From positions 1 to 51,076 of the forward strand of contig DATKFG010000149.1 in assembly GCA_035511515.1 (NCBI GenBank): DNA of 51,076 nucleotides, read 5' to 3'. Origin of the DNA: VBCK01 sp035511515. GTDB lineage: Bacteria; Pseudomonadota; Gammaproteobacteria; Burkholderiales; Burkholderiaceae_F. Below are positions 32,504 through 42,034 of the stretch, piece after piece. The first letter of the stretch is position 1. Each line of letters begins with the position of its first letter. The translations under genes and the position numbers were made by a program. The notes beneath the pieces were generated by a model, which was given only the letters and a program-made list of their open reading frames with translations, was not told where the DNA came from and did not search any database.

Positions 32504-33772
32504 TTGATCCGATTTCTTACAAGGCTGGCGCAGATCGCTTTTGTCGTGATACTGGCGGCCTGCGGCAGCAGCAGCAACAACTCGTCCAACGCCAGCCTGC
32601 GGCTCGTCAACGCCACCAGCGCTGCGGCCCTGACCGTGAACCTGAACGGAACGGCCCAGTTTTCGAACGTCCCCGCATTGAGCGCGAGCGGCTACGCCTC
32701 GGTCGGTCCGGGCACTTACACCATCACCGTGACCAGCACAACCGGATCGCTGGCGTCATCGACGCAGACGTTCGGCGTGGCCAGCGCTCAGACCTACAGC
32801 CTGCTCGCGTACGACCGCGACGGTGCCATTTTTACGGCGTTCGTGACCGAGAACGAGACCGCGCCCCCCAGCGGGTTCGGCGTGCTCGGCCTGGGCAACC
32901 TGTCGCCCGATTCGGGCGCACTGGACGTTTACGTCGTCGCTCCCGGCGCCAGCATCATCGGGCTTTCGCCGACGTTCTCGAATGTGCAAAACGGGGCCGC
33001 CACCGTCAACACGACGCTGGCCGCCGGCAGCTTCGACATCATTGCCACGGCCACGGGCAGTCCGACCGACGTGCGCTTCATGGCCTCGTCGGTTGCGGTC
33101 GGCAGCGGACAGATCGAGTCGCTGGGGCTGACCAGCACTCCCGGCGGCGCCCTCGTGAACGGGGTCTTCCTGATCCAGGCCGGGGCGGTCCGCTTTGCGC
33201 CGGCGACCAACGCGCGCGTTCGACTCGTCTCGGCGTTGCCAACGAGCGGCAGCTCCCAGGTCGCCGCGACCGTGGGTGGCACTGCCCTGGCATCGGTGTT
33301 CTCGCCGAACCCGGGCCGTTACACGCTCGTTCCGGGAGGCACGACGAGCTATTCGATCAGCGTTTCCGGCACGGCCGCCACGGGCCTTCCGGCCGCGACT
33401 TTCGCCGTCGGCGGAGACTTCACGGTCCTCGTGTACGGTGCAGCCGCCACGCCGGCCGTCTCGGTGTTCACCGACAACAATCAGGCGCCGCTGTCCGGCG
33501 AGGTGAACCTGCGCCTGGTCAACGCCGGGGTCAACATTTCCGGCGGACTGACCTTGTATGACAACGGCCTGCAGGTCGCCAGCTCGGTCGCCTATGGCGC
33601 TGCCTCGCCCTACTTCGGGGTGGGAGTGGCCAGCAACACCACGTTTTTGTTGATCCAGCCCGGGATGTCGGGGAATGCCACTGCCGAGTCGCTGCCCACG
33701 CCGGGAGCGATCTATTCGGTCTTCTCCATGGCGGACACCCCCTTGGTGCCTTTCCTGATCCGGGATCGCTAG
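32504..33772 (+). CDS. DUF4397 domain lipoprotein
   Basis: A 422-residue exported lipoprotein. The signal peptide ends in a LAAC lipobox, followed by a serine/asparagine-rich tether. Two DUF4397-type beta-sandwich units are visible: SLRLVNATSAAALTVNLNG at the start, and ARVRLVSALPTSGSSQVAAT in the middle. A third partial unit, VNLRLVNAGVNISGGLTLYD, comes near the end. The composition is rich in Ser, Thr, Ala and Val, typical of surface beta proteins. The start is a TTG at 32504, four bases after GGGGAGG; the 32480 candidate has no such site. Function is unknown, and adhesion or structural roles are only inferred. Confidence 0.85.
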   Translation: MIRFLTRLAQIAFVVILAACGSSSNNSSNASLRLVNATSAAALTVNLNGTAQFSNVPALSASGYASVGPGTYTITVTSTTGSLASSTQTFGVASAQTYSLLAYDRDGAIFTAFVTENETAPPSGFGVLGLGNLSPDSGALDVYVVAPGASIIGLSPTFSNVQNGAATVNTTLAAGSFDIIATATGSPTDVRFMASSVAVGSGQIESLGLTSTPGGALVNGVFLIQAGAVRFAPATNARVRLVSALPTSGSSQVAATVGGTALASVFSPNPGRYTLVPGGTTSYSISVSGTAATGLPAATFAVGGDFTVLVYGAAATPAVSVFTDNNQAPLSGEVNLRLVNAGVNISGGLTLYDNGLQVASSVAYGAASPYFGVGVASNTTFLLIQPGMSGNATAESLPTPGAIYSVFSMADTPLVPFLIRDR

Positions 33773-33780
33773 CGAAGGCA

Positions 33781-33799
33781 GCCGAACAACGGGTTCGGC
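33781..33799. terminator. stem-loop after the DUF4397 gene
   Basis: GCCGAAC-AACGG-GTTCGGC, a perfect 7-base stem nine bases past the stop. No T-run follows, so it may be a weak terminator or only a processing hairpin. Confidence 0.35.
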
Positions 33800-33827
33800 G
33801 GGCGCCGACAATGCGGGAGAAAACGCG

Positions 33828-35879
33828 ATGAGGCGACGTGCGGCCAATTGCCTTTTACTGCTTGCGGTGTGCACAGCGCGCGCTGCATGCGCGCAAACCG
33901 GCGGGCCGGATGCGGGCGCGCCTGCGGCCTCGGGCATCGAGACGCAATATATCGACACGACCGTTCGCCCGCAGGACGACTTTTTCCGGTTCGTCAACGG
34001 CAAGTGGCTGGCGAGCACCGCCATCCCCGCCGACAAGGCGAGTTTCGGCTCTTTCGACATTCTCTACGACGAGTCCCTGGCGCAGCTGCGGGACATCGTC
34101 GAAGCAGCGGCCAACGAGAGCAGCGCGCCGGAGGGCAGCGACGCTCGCAAGATCGGCAACCTGTATCGAAGCTTCATGGATGAGGCCAAGCTCGAGGCAC
34201 TCGGCACCACGCCGCTGGACAGCGAGCTGCAGCAGATCGCGGCCCTCCGAGACAAGAGCGAACTGGCGCCCCTGATCGCGCATCTGCAGGAAATCGGCGT
34301 CACCGTGCCGCTGGGCCAGAACGTTCACCTGGACAACAAGGACTCGTCCCGCTACGTGTTCGATGTCTCGCAGGATGGCCTGGGCATGCCGGACCGCGAC
34401 TACTACCTGAAAAACGACGCCGAGTTGAAAAAGATCCGGGCCCAGTACCAGGTTCACATCGGGCGCAGCCTTTCTCTTCTCGGGGACAAGGCGGCCGCCG
34501 ATGAGGCCAAAGACATACTGGCGCTCGAGACGGCGATCGCCAGGGTCCAGTGGACTCAGGTCCAGAACCGCGACCCGGTGAAGGTGTACAACAAGGTCGA
34601 GATCGGCCGGCTGCGCGCGCTGGCGCCGAATTTCGACTGGAAGCGCTACCTGGTTGCGGCCGGGGTGCAAGGAAAAGTCGACTACCTGATCGTCAGTCAG
34701 CCGACCTACGTGAGCGGGTTCAGCCGGATCCTGGAGCGCACGCCGCTGCCCGTCTGGAAAAGCTACCTGCGCTGGCGGCTGCTGTCGGGCTACTCGCCCT
34801 ACCTGTCCAAGCAGTATGTGGACGAGAACTTCGCTTTCTCCCACACGGCGGTCCAGGGTGTTCCGGAGAATCGGCCTCGATGGAAGCGCGGCATCAGCCT
34901 GGTTGATCAATCGATCGGACACGCGCTGGGCAAGCTGTATGTCGACAGGCACTTCCCGCCGGCGAGCAAGGCCCGCGCCGACGCCCTGGTCAAAAACCTG
35001 CTGGAGGCTTTTCGGCGGGACATCGACCAGCTGGACTGGATGGGGCCCGAAACCCGGCGTCACGCACAGATCAAGCTGGCGGCGATCGTGACCAAGATCG
35101 GCTACCCGGACAAGTGGCGCGATTACAGCCGGCTCGAGCTGAGGGCCGACGACCTGGTTGGCAATGTGATGCGCGCCCAGCGGTTCGAATTCCGCCGCAA
35201 CGTCGACAAGCTCGGCCAGCCCGTGGACCGTTCCGAATGGGAAATGACCCCGCAGACGGTCAATGCCTATTACGAACCGGAAAGGAACGAGATCGTCTTC
35301 CCGGCCGCCATCCTTCAGCCGCCTTTCTTCAACGCCGCGGCCGACGACGCCGTCAACTATGGCGGGATCGGAGGCATCATCGGCCACGAGATCAGCCACG
35401 GGTTCGATGACCAGGGTTCTCAGTACGACGAGAAGGGCAACCTGCGCAACTGGTGGACGGACCAGGACCGCAAGGCGTTCTCCGCCAAGAGCAGGGCGAT
35501 GGTGGCCGAGTACAACGCGTTCGAGCCGGTGCCCGGATACCATCTGAACGGCGAGTTGACGCTGGGAGAGAACATCGCCGACAACTCGGGGCTGGCCGTC
35601 GCCTTCAAGGCGTATCAGCTCTCGCTGGGGGGAAGGACTGCACCGCTGCTCGACGGTTTCACCGCGGAGCAGCGCTTCTACATCGGCTGGGCGCAGTCCT
35701 GGCGCGAGAAGGACCGCGACAATTTCCTGATCAAGCTGATCAAGTCCGATCCTCACTCTCCGCCGGTGGACCGCACGCTCGGGGTGTTGGTGAACCAGCC
35801 CCCGTTTTATCAGGCTTTTTCGGTCAAGCCAGGCGACAAGATGTATCTGCCGCCGCAGCGGCGCGTCGTCATGTGGTAA
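33828..35879 (+). CDS. M13 family zinc metallopeptidase (neprilysin/PepO-like)
   Basis: M13 peptidases cleave short peptides with a zinc ion. The 683-residue protein has a signal peptide (about 1-22), the N-terminal M13 domain starting PQDDFFRFVNGKWL, and the catalytic domain with HEISH at 520-524 and the third ligand Glu581 in GENIADNSG. The substrate-binding NAYYEPERNEIVFPA and the final tryptophan are family features. The export signal predicts a periplasmic enzyme. The next gene starts eight bases after the stop, suggesting co-transcription. Confidence 0.95.
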   Translation: MRRRAANCLLLLAVCTARAACAQTGGPDAGAPAASGIETQYIDTTVRPQDDFFRFVNGKWLASTAIPADKASFGSFDILYDESLAQLRDIVEAAANESSAPEGSDARKIGNLYRSFMDEAKLEALGTTPLDSELQQIAALRDKSELAPLIAHLQEIGVTVPLGQNVHLDNKDSSRYVFDVSQDGLGMPDRDYYLKNDAELKKIRAQYQVHIGRSLSLLGDKAAADEAKDILALETAIARVQWTQVQNRDPVKVYNKVEIGRLRALAPNFDWKRYLVAAGVQGKVDYLIVSQPTYVSGFSRILERTPLPVWKSYLRWRLLSGYSPYLSKQYVDENFAFSHTAVQGVPENRPRWKRGISLVDQSIGHALGKLYVDRHFPPASKARADALVKNLLEAFRRDIDQLDWMGPETRRHAQIKLAAIVTKIGYPDKWRDYSRLELRADDLVGNVMRAQRFEFRRNVDKLGQPVDRSEWEMTPQTVNAYYEPERNEIVFPAAILQPPFFNAAADDAVNYGGIGGIIGHEISHGFDDQGSQYDEKGNLRNWWTDQDRKAFSAKSRAMVAEYNAFEPVPGYHLNGELTLGENIADNSGLAVAFKAYQLSLGGRTAPLLDGFTAEQRFYIGWAQSWREKDRDNFLIKLIKSDPHSPPVDRTLGVLVNQPPFYQAFSVKPGDKMYLPPQRRVVMW

Positions 35880-35886
35880 GCAACCC

Positions 35887-37161
35887 ATGGGATCCGGCAC
35901 GGTGCTGGCGGCGCTGAACGAGTGGCTGCCGCCGGACGCCGTCAATCTCCTGCTGGTGCTGTTCCTGGCGTTTCTGATCGGCCTGGAACGGGAAGAGCGC
36001 AAAGCCGGAGCCGAGCGGTACGCCTTCGGGGGCGTTCGCACGTTCCCGCTGATCGGACTGATCGCCTATGCGATCGGGTTCCTGTCGAACGGCGATCCAG
36101 CGGCGCAGCTGGCCGGCTTCGTCGTGGTCGCCCTGTTCCTGCTGGCGTCCTACTGGCACAAGCTCTCCTCCGGCGGACTGGCGGGCGTGACCTCCGAGAT
36201 GGCCGGCCTGGTCACCTACGTGGTCGGCGCGCTCGTATACCGCGGGAATTTCTGGATTGCGACGACCATCAGCGTGGCGGCGATGCTGCTGCTGCAGATG
36301 AAAGTCGTTCTGGAAGGGCTCACCCAGCGCATCGCCCCGGACGACATCTTCACGTTCACGAAGTTCCTTCTGCTGACGGCGGTCATCCTGCCGGTGCTGC
36401 CGAACCAGCCGTTCACGCCCTTCCAGATCAACCCGTTCAGGACGTGGCTCGTCGTGGTCGCCGTCAGCGCCGTTTCCTACGCCAGTTACGTGCTTCAACG
36501 GTGGGCCAAGGGCCAGGGCGGCGTCATCCTGTGCTCGGTGCTCGGCGGCGCCTATTCCTCGACGGTCACCACGGTGGTGCTCGCGAAACGGGCCGGCAGC
36601 GACGCGATGCCTGCGCATCTGTACTCGGGCGGCATCCTGATCGCCTCGGGCATGATGTACCTGCGGCTGGCGGTGCTGGTGGCGATCTTCAGCCGGAACC
36701 TGGCGGCCATGCTGGCGCCCTCGTTCGTCGTTCTGGGCGCATCGGCAATCGGTGCCGGGTGGCTCTGGTCGCGGCGCGGCGCGTCGATCCACCAGGAACC
36801 CGCGCCGGAACCGGGTAACCCGCTCGAGCTGAGCGCGGCCTTCCTGTTCGCGCTGCTGTTCCTGGCGATGCTGGTGGCCACCCATTTCGCCATCGAATAC
36901 CTGGGCGCCTCGGGTGTTTACACGCTCGCGGCGATCATGGGCGTGGCCGACGTGGACCCGTTCATCATGGGCATCACGCAGGCCGCCGGCGTCTCGACCC
37001 CGCTGCACGTGGCGGCAGCGGCGATCCTGATCGCAGCCGCGAGCAACAACACCGTCAAGGGCCTTTACGCCTGCTACTTCGCTTCGGGTCCGACCGGCCG
37101 ACAAAGCCTGGCCCTGCTGGCCACGCTGGCAGTGCTCGGCCTGATTCCCCTGGTTTTCTAG
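35887..37161 (+). CDS. MgtC/DUF4010 family inner-membrane protein
   Basis: A polytopic membrane protein, 424 residues, with about 11-12 hydrophobic helices. The N-terminal third is MgtC-like: LVLFLAFLIGLEREER then RTFPLIGLIAYAIG. The remainder is the DUF4010 domain, with FTKFLLLTAVILPVLPNQ and GGAYSSTVTTVVLAKRA. Relatives are often annotated as magnesium-related, but transport has not been shown and this member's role is unknown. It follows the M13 peptidase by seven bases. Confidence 0.88.
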   Translation: MGSGTVLAALNEWLPPDAVNLLLVLFLAFLIGLEREERKAGAERYAFGGVRTFPLIGLIAYAIGFLSNGDPAAQLAGFVVVALFLLASYWHKLSSGGLAGVTSEMAGLVTYVVGALVYRGNFWIATTISVAAMLLLQMKVVLEGLTQRIAPDDIFTFTKFLLLTAVILPVLPNQPFTPFQINPFRTWLVVVAVSAVSYASYVLQRWAKGQGGVILCSVLGGAYSSTVTTVVLAKRAGSDAMPAHLYSGGILIASGMMYLRLAVLVAIFSRNLAAMLAPSFVVLGASAIGAGWLWSRRGASIHQEPAPEPGNPLELSAAFLFALLFLAMLVATHFAIEYLGASGVYTLAAIMGVADVDPFIMGITQAAGVSTPLHVAAAAILIAAASNNTVKGLYACYFASGPTGRQSLALLATLAVLGLIPLVF

Positions 37162-37384
37162 AAGGATGGGCACCTGCAAGGTGGCCGGTCGCGATCCGGT
37201 AGCGCACGTTCCGTAGGCTGCGCACACCCGCGGGCCAACGTCGGCGCGGCTAGGACGAATGGACGACGGGTCCCGTTCCACCCGGAAGGAGTGAAACCCC
37301 GACTTGCCGCTCCCATGGGGGCGATGCAGACTGAAACTGCTGTCGAAACTGAACCATCGCTGCGCCCCGGTTGTCAGAGACGCC

Positions 37385-38827
37385 ATGGATGCTCCGGCCA
37401 AACCCTCGTTGCTGCGGCGACTGCTCGGTTCGATCGCGCGGGCGCAGCCCGGCGACCTGCCTCGCGCGGCCGTGCGGGACGCACGGCGCACGATCTGGCT
37501 GTGTCACGCCCTGCTGTCCGAACGCGGCGACGTCTCGGGCGCGCGGCTGGCCCGGGAAGCGCTGGCCGCGTACCAGGAGCTGGAGGACGCTGCGCTGGGC
37601 GTCTTCTTCGACCTGCTGGTCAAGGAGTTCTCGCCGGATCCGCAGGAGGTGGGGCGTGCTGCCGACACCTACCGCCAGGATCCGTCGCAGGCCAGCCTGA
37701 TCCGGTTACAACGGGCCGTGGAGCCGCGCCGCCAGGAGCTGTTCCGGCGGCTGAACATGGTGGCGGGCGGCACCGCGGTGCTGCTGGAGATGCGGCGCCG
37801 GGTGCTCAGCCTGGTCGGCGAGCGGCCGCACTACGCGGGAATCGACGCGGACCTGGCGCACCTGTTCAGTTCGTGGTTCAACCGCGGTTTTCTGGTGCTG
37901 CAGCGGATCGACTGGCGCACGTCTGCGCTGGTGCTGGAGAAGCTGATCAAGTACGAGGCCGTGCATGCGATCCAGGGTTGGCCCGATCTGCGTCGCCGCC
38001 TGCAGGCGGACCGGCGCTGCTATGCGTTCTTTCACCCGGTGCTGCCCGACGAGCCGGTGATCTTCATCGAGGTGGCACTGACCCGCGGGGTGAGCACCCG
38101 GGTGCAACCGCTGCTCGACTTGCACTCGGCGATCGCCGATCCGGCGTTGGCCGACTGCGCGATCTTCTACTCGATCACCAACTGCCAGGAAGGCCTGCGA
38201 GGCGTCTCCTTCGGAAACTTGCTGATCAAGCAGGTGGCCGCGGAGCTCGGCCGGGAGTTTCCTCGGCTGAAGACCTTCGCGACGCTGTCGCCGGTGCCCG
38301 GTTTCCGCACCTGGCTGTCGGGCAAGGCGGCCCGCTATCCCGACCTGGCCGAATGGCTGGCGCGGATCGAGGCGCCCGGATGGCAGCAGGACCGGCAGGC
38401 GGCGGGCGAGCTGCAGCGGCAGTTGATCCGGCTGTGTGCGCACTACCTGCTGTATGCGAAACAAGGCCGCGATCCGCTCGATCCGGTCGCGCGCTTCCAC
38501 CTGGGCAACGGCGCCCGGCTCGAACGGCTGAACTGGCTCGGCGATACGTCCGACAGCGGGATGCGGCGCTCGGCCGGTCTGATGGTGAATTACGTGTACC
38601 GCCTCGACGAGGTCGAGCGCAACCACGAGGCCTATGCCAGGGACGGACGGATTGTCGCGGCGCGGCGGTTCGAGGTCCTGGCGCGGGAATCGCTGATCGC
38701 CCGGCGCGACGCGGCCGCATCGACGCCGTCAGCGTCTCACCGCAGCACCGCCGCGCCGTCGGCCTGGGCGCATACGAACTTGCAAGTCGAAGCCCAAACT
38801 CTCACCGCAGCACCGCGGCGCCCTTGA
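37385..38827 (+). CDS. malonyl-CoA decarboxylase
   Basis: The enzyme decarboxylates malonyl-CoA to acetyl-CoA. The protein has a helical N-domain (about 10-150) and an acetyltransferase-like C-domain with FHPVLPDEPVIFIEVALT and the active-site SITNCQEGLRGVSFGN. The strongly conserved FHLGNGARLERLNWLGDTSD follows, then GLMVNYVYRL. The ATG at 37385 gives the usual N-terminus; a TTG at 37304 has a distant GGAAGGAG. The last 30 residues are not conserved-looking and are encoded by DNA antisense to a duplicated modC end. The stop overlaps the modC stop by 26 bases. No malonate-utilisation genes are adjacent. Confidence 0.93.
   Translation: MDAPAKPSLLRRLLGSIARAQPGDLPRAAVRDARRTIWLCHALLSERGDVSGARLAREALAAYQELEDAALGVFFDLLVKEFSPDPQEVGRAADTYRQDPSQASLIRLQRAVEPRRQELFRRLNMVAGGTAVLLEMRRRVLSLVGERPHYAGIDADLAHLFSSWFNRGFLVLQRIDWRTSALVLEKLIKYEAVHAIQGWPDLRRRLQADRRCYAFFHPVLPDEPVIFIEVALTRGVSTRVQPLLDLHSAIADPALADCAIFYSITNCQEGLRGVSFGNLLIKQVAAELGREFPRLKTFATLSPVPGFRTWLSGKAARYPDLAEWLARIEAPGWQQDRQAAGELQRQLIRLCAHYLLYAKQGRDPLDPVARFHLGNGARLERLNWLGDTSDSGMRRSAGLMVNYVYRLDEVERNHEAYARDGRIVAARRFEVLARESLIARRDAAASTPSASHRSTAAPSAWAHTNLQVEAQTLTAAPRRP
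38732..38772. repeat. partial duplicate of the modC 3' end
   Basis: 41 bases here match the modC terminus at 38802-38842 with about seven differences. Read on the minus strand it ends in QADGAAVLR-stop, against QVKGAAVLR-stop for modC itself. It lies in the C-terminal codons of the malonyl-CoA decarboxylase gene. Confidence 0.6.
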
Positions 38828-39884
38828 CCTGGGCGTAGACGGGCTGACCGGGCCGAAGGTCCAGCAGCGAGGCCGAGTAACGCGTGACGCGCGCCAGCAG
38901 CCGGCTGCCTCCCACGTCCAGTTGAATCAGGCTGCGGCCTTTTGCGTCGTCGCGGCGCGCCGATACCGTGGCCGGCAGCACGTTCAGGATGCTGCTCGCG
39001 CGGGCCGGCTCCAACGTCACGCTGACGTCGCTGGCCGCCACCCGAACCCGCAGCGCCTGGCCGATCTCGCAGTGCACGCGCGGCAGCCACAGCGCACCGC
39101 CGTCGAAGCGCACCCGCGTCAGGTCGAACTCGGCCTCGTGCGCGGCGCATTGCGCGATCAGCACCACGCCGGCCTCGTCGTCGTCGCTGAACGACAGGTC
39201 GACGCGCGTGGTGACTTCGTCGACCGGACCGCTGGCCTGAACACGGCCCCGCTCGAGCAGCACCAGGTGATCGGCCAGGCGGGTGACCTCGCGCATCGAG
39301 TGGCTCACGTAGAGCATCGGGATCGACAGCGCATCGCGCAGCCGCTCCAGGTAGGGCAGCAGCTCCGCCTTGCGCGCCTCGTCCAGCGCCGCCAGCGGCT
39401 CGTCCAGCAACAGCAGCCGCGGCCGCGTCAGCAGCGCGCGGGCGATCGCGCAACGCTGGCGCTCGCCGCCGGACAGCCGCTCGGTATGCCGTTGCAGCAA
39501 ATCGCCGATATCGAGCAGCCGCACCGCTTCGTCGAATCCGACTGCTTCGGCGCCGCTGGCGCGACGCATCGCGTAATGCAGGTTGCCGGCAACCGTCAGG
39601 TGCGGGAACAGCCTCGCATCCTGGAACACGAAACCGACCGGGCGGCGGTGGGGCGGCACGAAGCGCGCTCCGGCGCTGTCCTGCCACACCTCGCCGCCCA
39701 CCACGATGCGGCCGTCGCAGCCGGGCTCCAGCCCGGCGAAGCAACGCAGGCACAAGGTCTTGCCGGAACCGGACGGACCAAACAGCGCGCTGACTCCCGC
39801 GGCCGGCAGCCGCAGGTCCACGTTCAGCTCGAAGCCGGGATAAGGCAGCGCAAAGCGCGCTTCAATGGCCGGCACCGCGCTCAT
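38802..39884 (-). CDS. modC: molybdate ABC transporter ATP-binding protein
   Basis: ModC powers molybdate uptake. The 360-residue protein has Walker A GPSGSGKT (36-43), the Q-loop GFVFQDARLFPH, the signature RLSGGERQRCAIARALL, and Walker B LLLLDEPLAALD. The H-loop sits in YVSHSMREVTRLAD. A C-terminal molybdate-binding MOP/TOBE domain from about residue 295 (ASSILNVLPATVSAR) is the feature that separates ModC from other importers. Its ATG overlaps the modB stop (ATGA). The convergent malonyl-CoA decarboxylase gene overlaps its 3' end. Confidence 0.93.
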   Translation of the reverse strand: MSAVPAIEARFALPYPGFELNVDLRLPAAGVSALFGPSGSGKTLCLRCFAGLEPGCDGRIVVGGEVWQDSAGARFVPPHRRPVGFVFQDARLFPHLTVAGNLHYAMRRASGAEAVGFDEAVRLLDIGDLLQRHTERLSGGERQRCAIARALLTRPRLLLLDEPLAALDEARKAELLPYLERLRDALSIPMLYVSHSMREVTRLADHLVLLERGRVQASGPVDEVTTRVDLSFSDDDEAGVVLIAQCAAHEAEFDLTRVRFDGGALWLPRVHCEIGQALRVRVAASDVSVTLEPARASSILNVLPATVSARRDDAKGRSLIQLDVGGSRLLARVTRYSASLLDLRPGQPVYAQVKGAAVLR

Positions 39885-40579
39885 CGGCGCGCCGTGCGGC
39901 CCGGCAGGGCGGTGCCGGCCGGACCGAGCCAGTGCATCGCCAGTACCACGCCGAACGAGAAAACGAGCAGGCCGGCCGCCAGGCGCCCCGCCCCCGCGTA
40001 GTCCATCGCCTCGACCCGGTCGTAGATCGCCACCGACAGAACCCGCGTGGCGCCCGGAATGTCGCCGCCGATCATCAACACGATTCCGAACTCGCCGACC
40101 ACGTGCGCAAAGCCCAGCACGATCGCGGCGACGAAGCCGGGAGCCGCCAACGGAACCGCGACCGAAATGAACCGGTCCCACGGTCCGGCGCGCAAACTCG
40201 CCGCCGCCTCCAGCGTGGATTCGCCGACCAGGGCGAATGCAGCCTGCAGCGGCTGCACCACGAAAGGCAGCGAATACACGATCGAGGCAATCACCAGGCC
40301 GCCGAAGCTGAACGCGAGCGTGCCCAGTCCGAGCGCAGCCGTCAGATGTCCCACCGCCCCCCGCGGCCCCAGCAGCAGCAGCAGGTAAAAGCCCAGCACC
40401 GTGGGTGGCAGCACCAGCGGCATCGCGACCACCGCCGCCACGACCGGCTGCAAGCGCGACCGCGTGCGCGCCAGCCACCATGCGATCGGGGTGCCGATCA
40501 GCAGCAAAAGCGCGGTCGTGACGAACGCCAGCGCGGCCGTCAGCCGCAATGCGATCAGGTCGTCGCCACTCAACCCCAA
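39881..40579 (-). CDS. modB: molybdate ABC transporter permease
   Basis: ModB forms the membrane channel for molybdate. The 232 residues contain five to six hydrophobic helices and the EAA loop LEAAASLRAGPWDRFISVAVPLA. PLVLPPTVLGFYLL near residue 55 is typical of ModB. The start is TTG at 40579 or TTG at 40573; the latter overlaps the stop of the upstream C13 peptidase gene as TTGA, so translation is likely coupled. The periplasmic binding protein gene modA is absent from the window, an unusual arrangement. Confidence 0.93.
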   Translation of the reverse strand: MGLSGDDLIALRLTAALAFVTTALLLLIGTPIAWWLARTRSRLQPVVAAVVAMPLVLPPTVLGFYLLLLLGPRGAVGHLTAALGLGTLAFSFGGLVIASIVYSLPFVVQPLQAAFALVGESTLEAAASLRAGPWDRFISVAVPLAAPGFVAAIVLGFAHVVGEFGIVLMIGGDIPGATRVLSVAIYDRVEAMDYAGAGRLAAGLLVFSFGVVLAMHWLGPAGTALPGRTARR

Positions 40580-42033
40580 CCCCGGGGCCGTCGGTGCCCG
40601 GCGCCGGCGGGGCGCGACCGCACCAGCAGCCGGGATCCGAGTTTTTGCGTCTGCAGGGTCTGCAAGCGTTCGCGGATCGCGTCACCGACGAAGATCTGCG
40701 GCTCGGAGGCCGGCAATTTGGCGGCCGCCTCGCGCTGCGAAATCAGTTCACGGGCGCGCTGCAACGCGCCCTCGAACGAGCCGGTCGCCGGCAAGGCCTC
40801 CTTGAAGTAGGCGCGGCCGAAGTCGGTCCATTGCCGGCCATCGCGGCAGCCGAACGAGGTGCGATCGGCGCTGGAGGCCGTGATGATCATCGTGTCCGGG
40901 TTGGCGAGCGGCTGCACGAACCCGCCCGAGTAGCACGCGGAAACGACGATCACGCGAAACCGGATTCCGGATTCGTCCAGCAGCCCCCGCAGGCGCGCGG
41001 GCGTGAGCGCCTCGAGCTGGTACGGCGGCAGCGATACGTCCAGCGTGTGATTGGGCGCGCCATGCGACGTCAGGAACAGGAACAGGACGTCTTCGCCCTC
41101 GTCCATCCGCTCGGCCACGATGGCCAGCGCCCTTTGCAGCGCGGTCACCGTGGCGAATGGCGTCTGGCCGGCGTGCTTCTGGCTGTTGGCCAGCACGATG
41201 CTGCGATCGCCGGTGTCGAACAGGTCCGCCATGATCTCGTTGACACCGAGCGCCTCGCTCATGAACACGTCCTCGGATCCGCTTCCGGCGAACGCGATCG
41301 AGTACAGCTCCGTGATGCCCGGCCGTCCCGGAGCGATCCGATCCAGCCAGTCCTCCAGCAGATCCGATTGCCCGTACAGAACCCGTTCGGTGCCGGCGGC
41401 GTTGTCCGCACCCGCGTCGCCCGGCTCGGCGTCGGCCGCCACCCACAGGCGGGCGCCGGTATCGCCGGCCCATTGCGGGGCCACCACCACAGCCGCGGCC
41501 AGCACCCAGGCAACGGCCACGCGCCACCCGCGCAGGCCGGCCAGGCGCGGCGCGCCGAAGCCCCACGCGAACGCAACCCAGAGCACGGGCACCCAGACCA
41601 GCCACTGATAGAGGCGGTCGACGGCCGGGGAAAAATCGGCCAGCACGGCCAGCGCAGTGCTGGCGCACGATCCGAGGGCGGCCAGCGCGAAACCCGATAC
41701 CGCCATCGGCATCACGCGCCGATCGGCGTCGGGCTGGCGCGCCAGGTGCGCCATCAGCCAGGCGCCCAGCAGCAGCGGCAGCGCCCAGAAAGCCGCCGCC
41801 GGCAATGCATCCCAGTCGAACCGGCCCGGACCCGGGTAGGCCGCGTAAAGGTCGTAAGCCAGCGCCGCGGCCAGGTTCAGCCCGAACAGGCCGATCAGCT
41901 GCGCCCCGTCGGCGCGCCAGGCTTCCGCGCCGCGCCGGCGCAGCACCGCCAGCGCCAACGCACTGGCCAGGTTGCGCAGCAGGCCGCGCACGAAGGCCAA
42001 GCGCTCCGGGGCCGGCTCGACGGCGGTATCCAT
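40570..42033 (-). CDS. membrane-anchored C13 (legumain-like) cysteine peptidase
   Basis: 487 residues. The N-terminal part (about 1-190) has around five hydrophobic segments, for example ALPAAAFWALPLLLGAWLMA and WLVWVPVLWVAFAWGF. The C-terminal part is a clan CD (caspase/legumain fold) domain. Its catalytic dyad is His324 in LTSHGAPNH and Cys367 in VVSACYSGG, each after a hydrophobic strand as in peptidase family C13. Substrates are unknown. The peptidase domain probably faces the periplasm, though topology is inferred. It starts 26 bases after pth and its stop overlaps a modB start, placing it in the pth-C13-modBC run. Confidence 0.85.
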   Translation of the reverse strand: MDTAVEPAPERLAFVRGLLRNLASALALAVLRRRGAEAWRADGAQLIGLFGLNLAAALAYDLYAAYPGPGRFDWDALPAAAFWALPLLLGAWLMAHLARQPDADRRVMPMAVSGFALAALGSCASTALAVLADFSPAVDRLYQWLVWVPVLWVAFAWGFGAPRLAGLRGWRVAVAWVLAAAVVVAPQWAGDTGARLWVAADAEPGDAGADNAAGTERVLYGQSDLLEDWLDRIAPGRPGITELYSIAFAGSGSEDVFMSEALGVNEIMADLFDTGDRSIVLANSQKHAGQTPFATVTALQRALAIVAERMDEGEDVLFLFLTSHGAPNHTLDVSLPPYQLEALTPARLRGLLDESGIRFRVIVVSACYSGGFVQPLANPDTMIITASSADRTSFGCRDGRQWTDFGRAYFKEALPATGSFEGALQRARELISQREAAAKLPASEPQIFVGDAIRERLQTLQTQKLGSRLLVRSRPAGAGHRRPRGWG

Positions 42034-42034
42034 G

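Noticed and set aside
33855..36041. 728-codon open frame on the minus strand across the M13 peptidase
   Set aside because: Antisense shadow; the plus-strand gene has a signal peptide, HEISH and a matching length.
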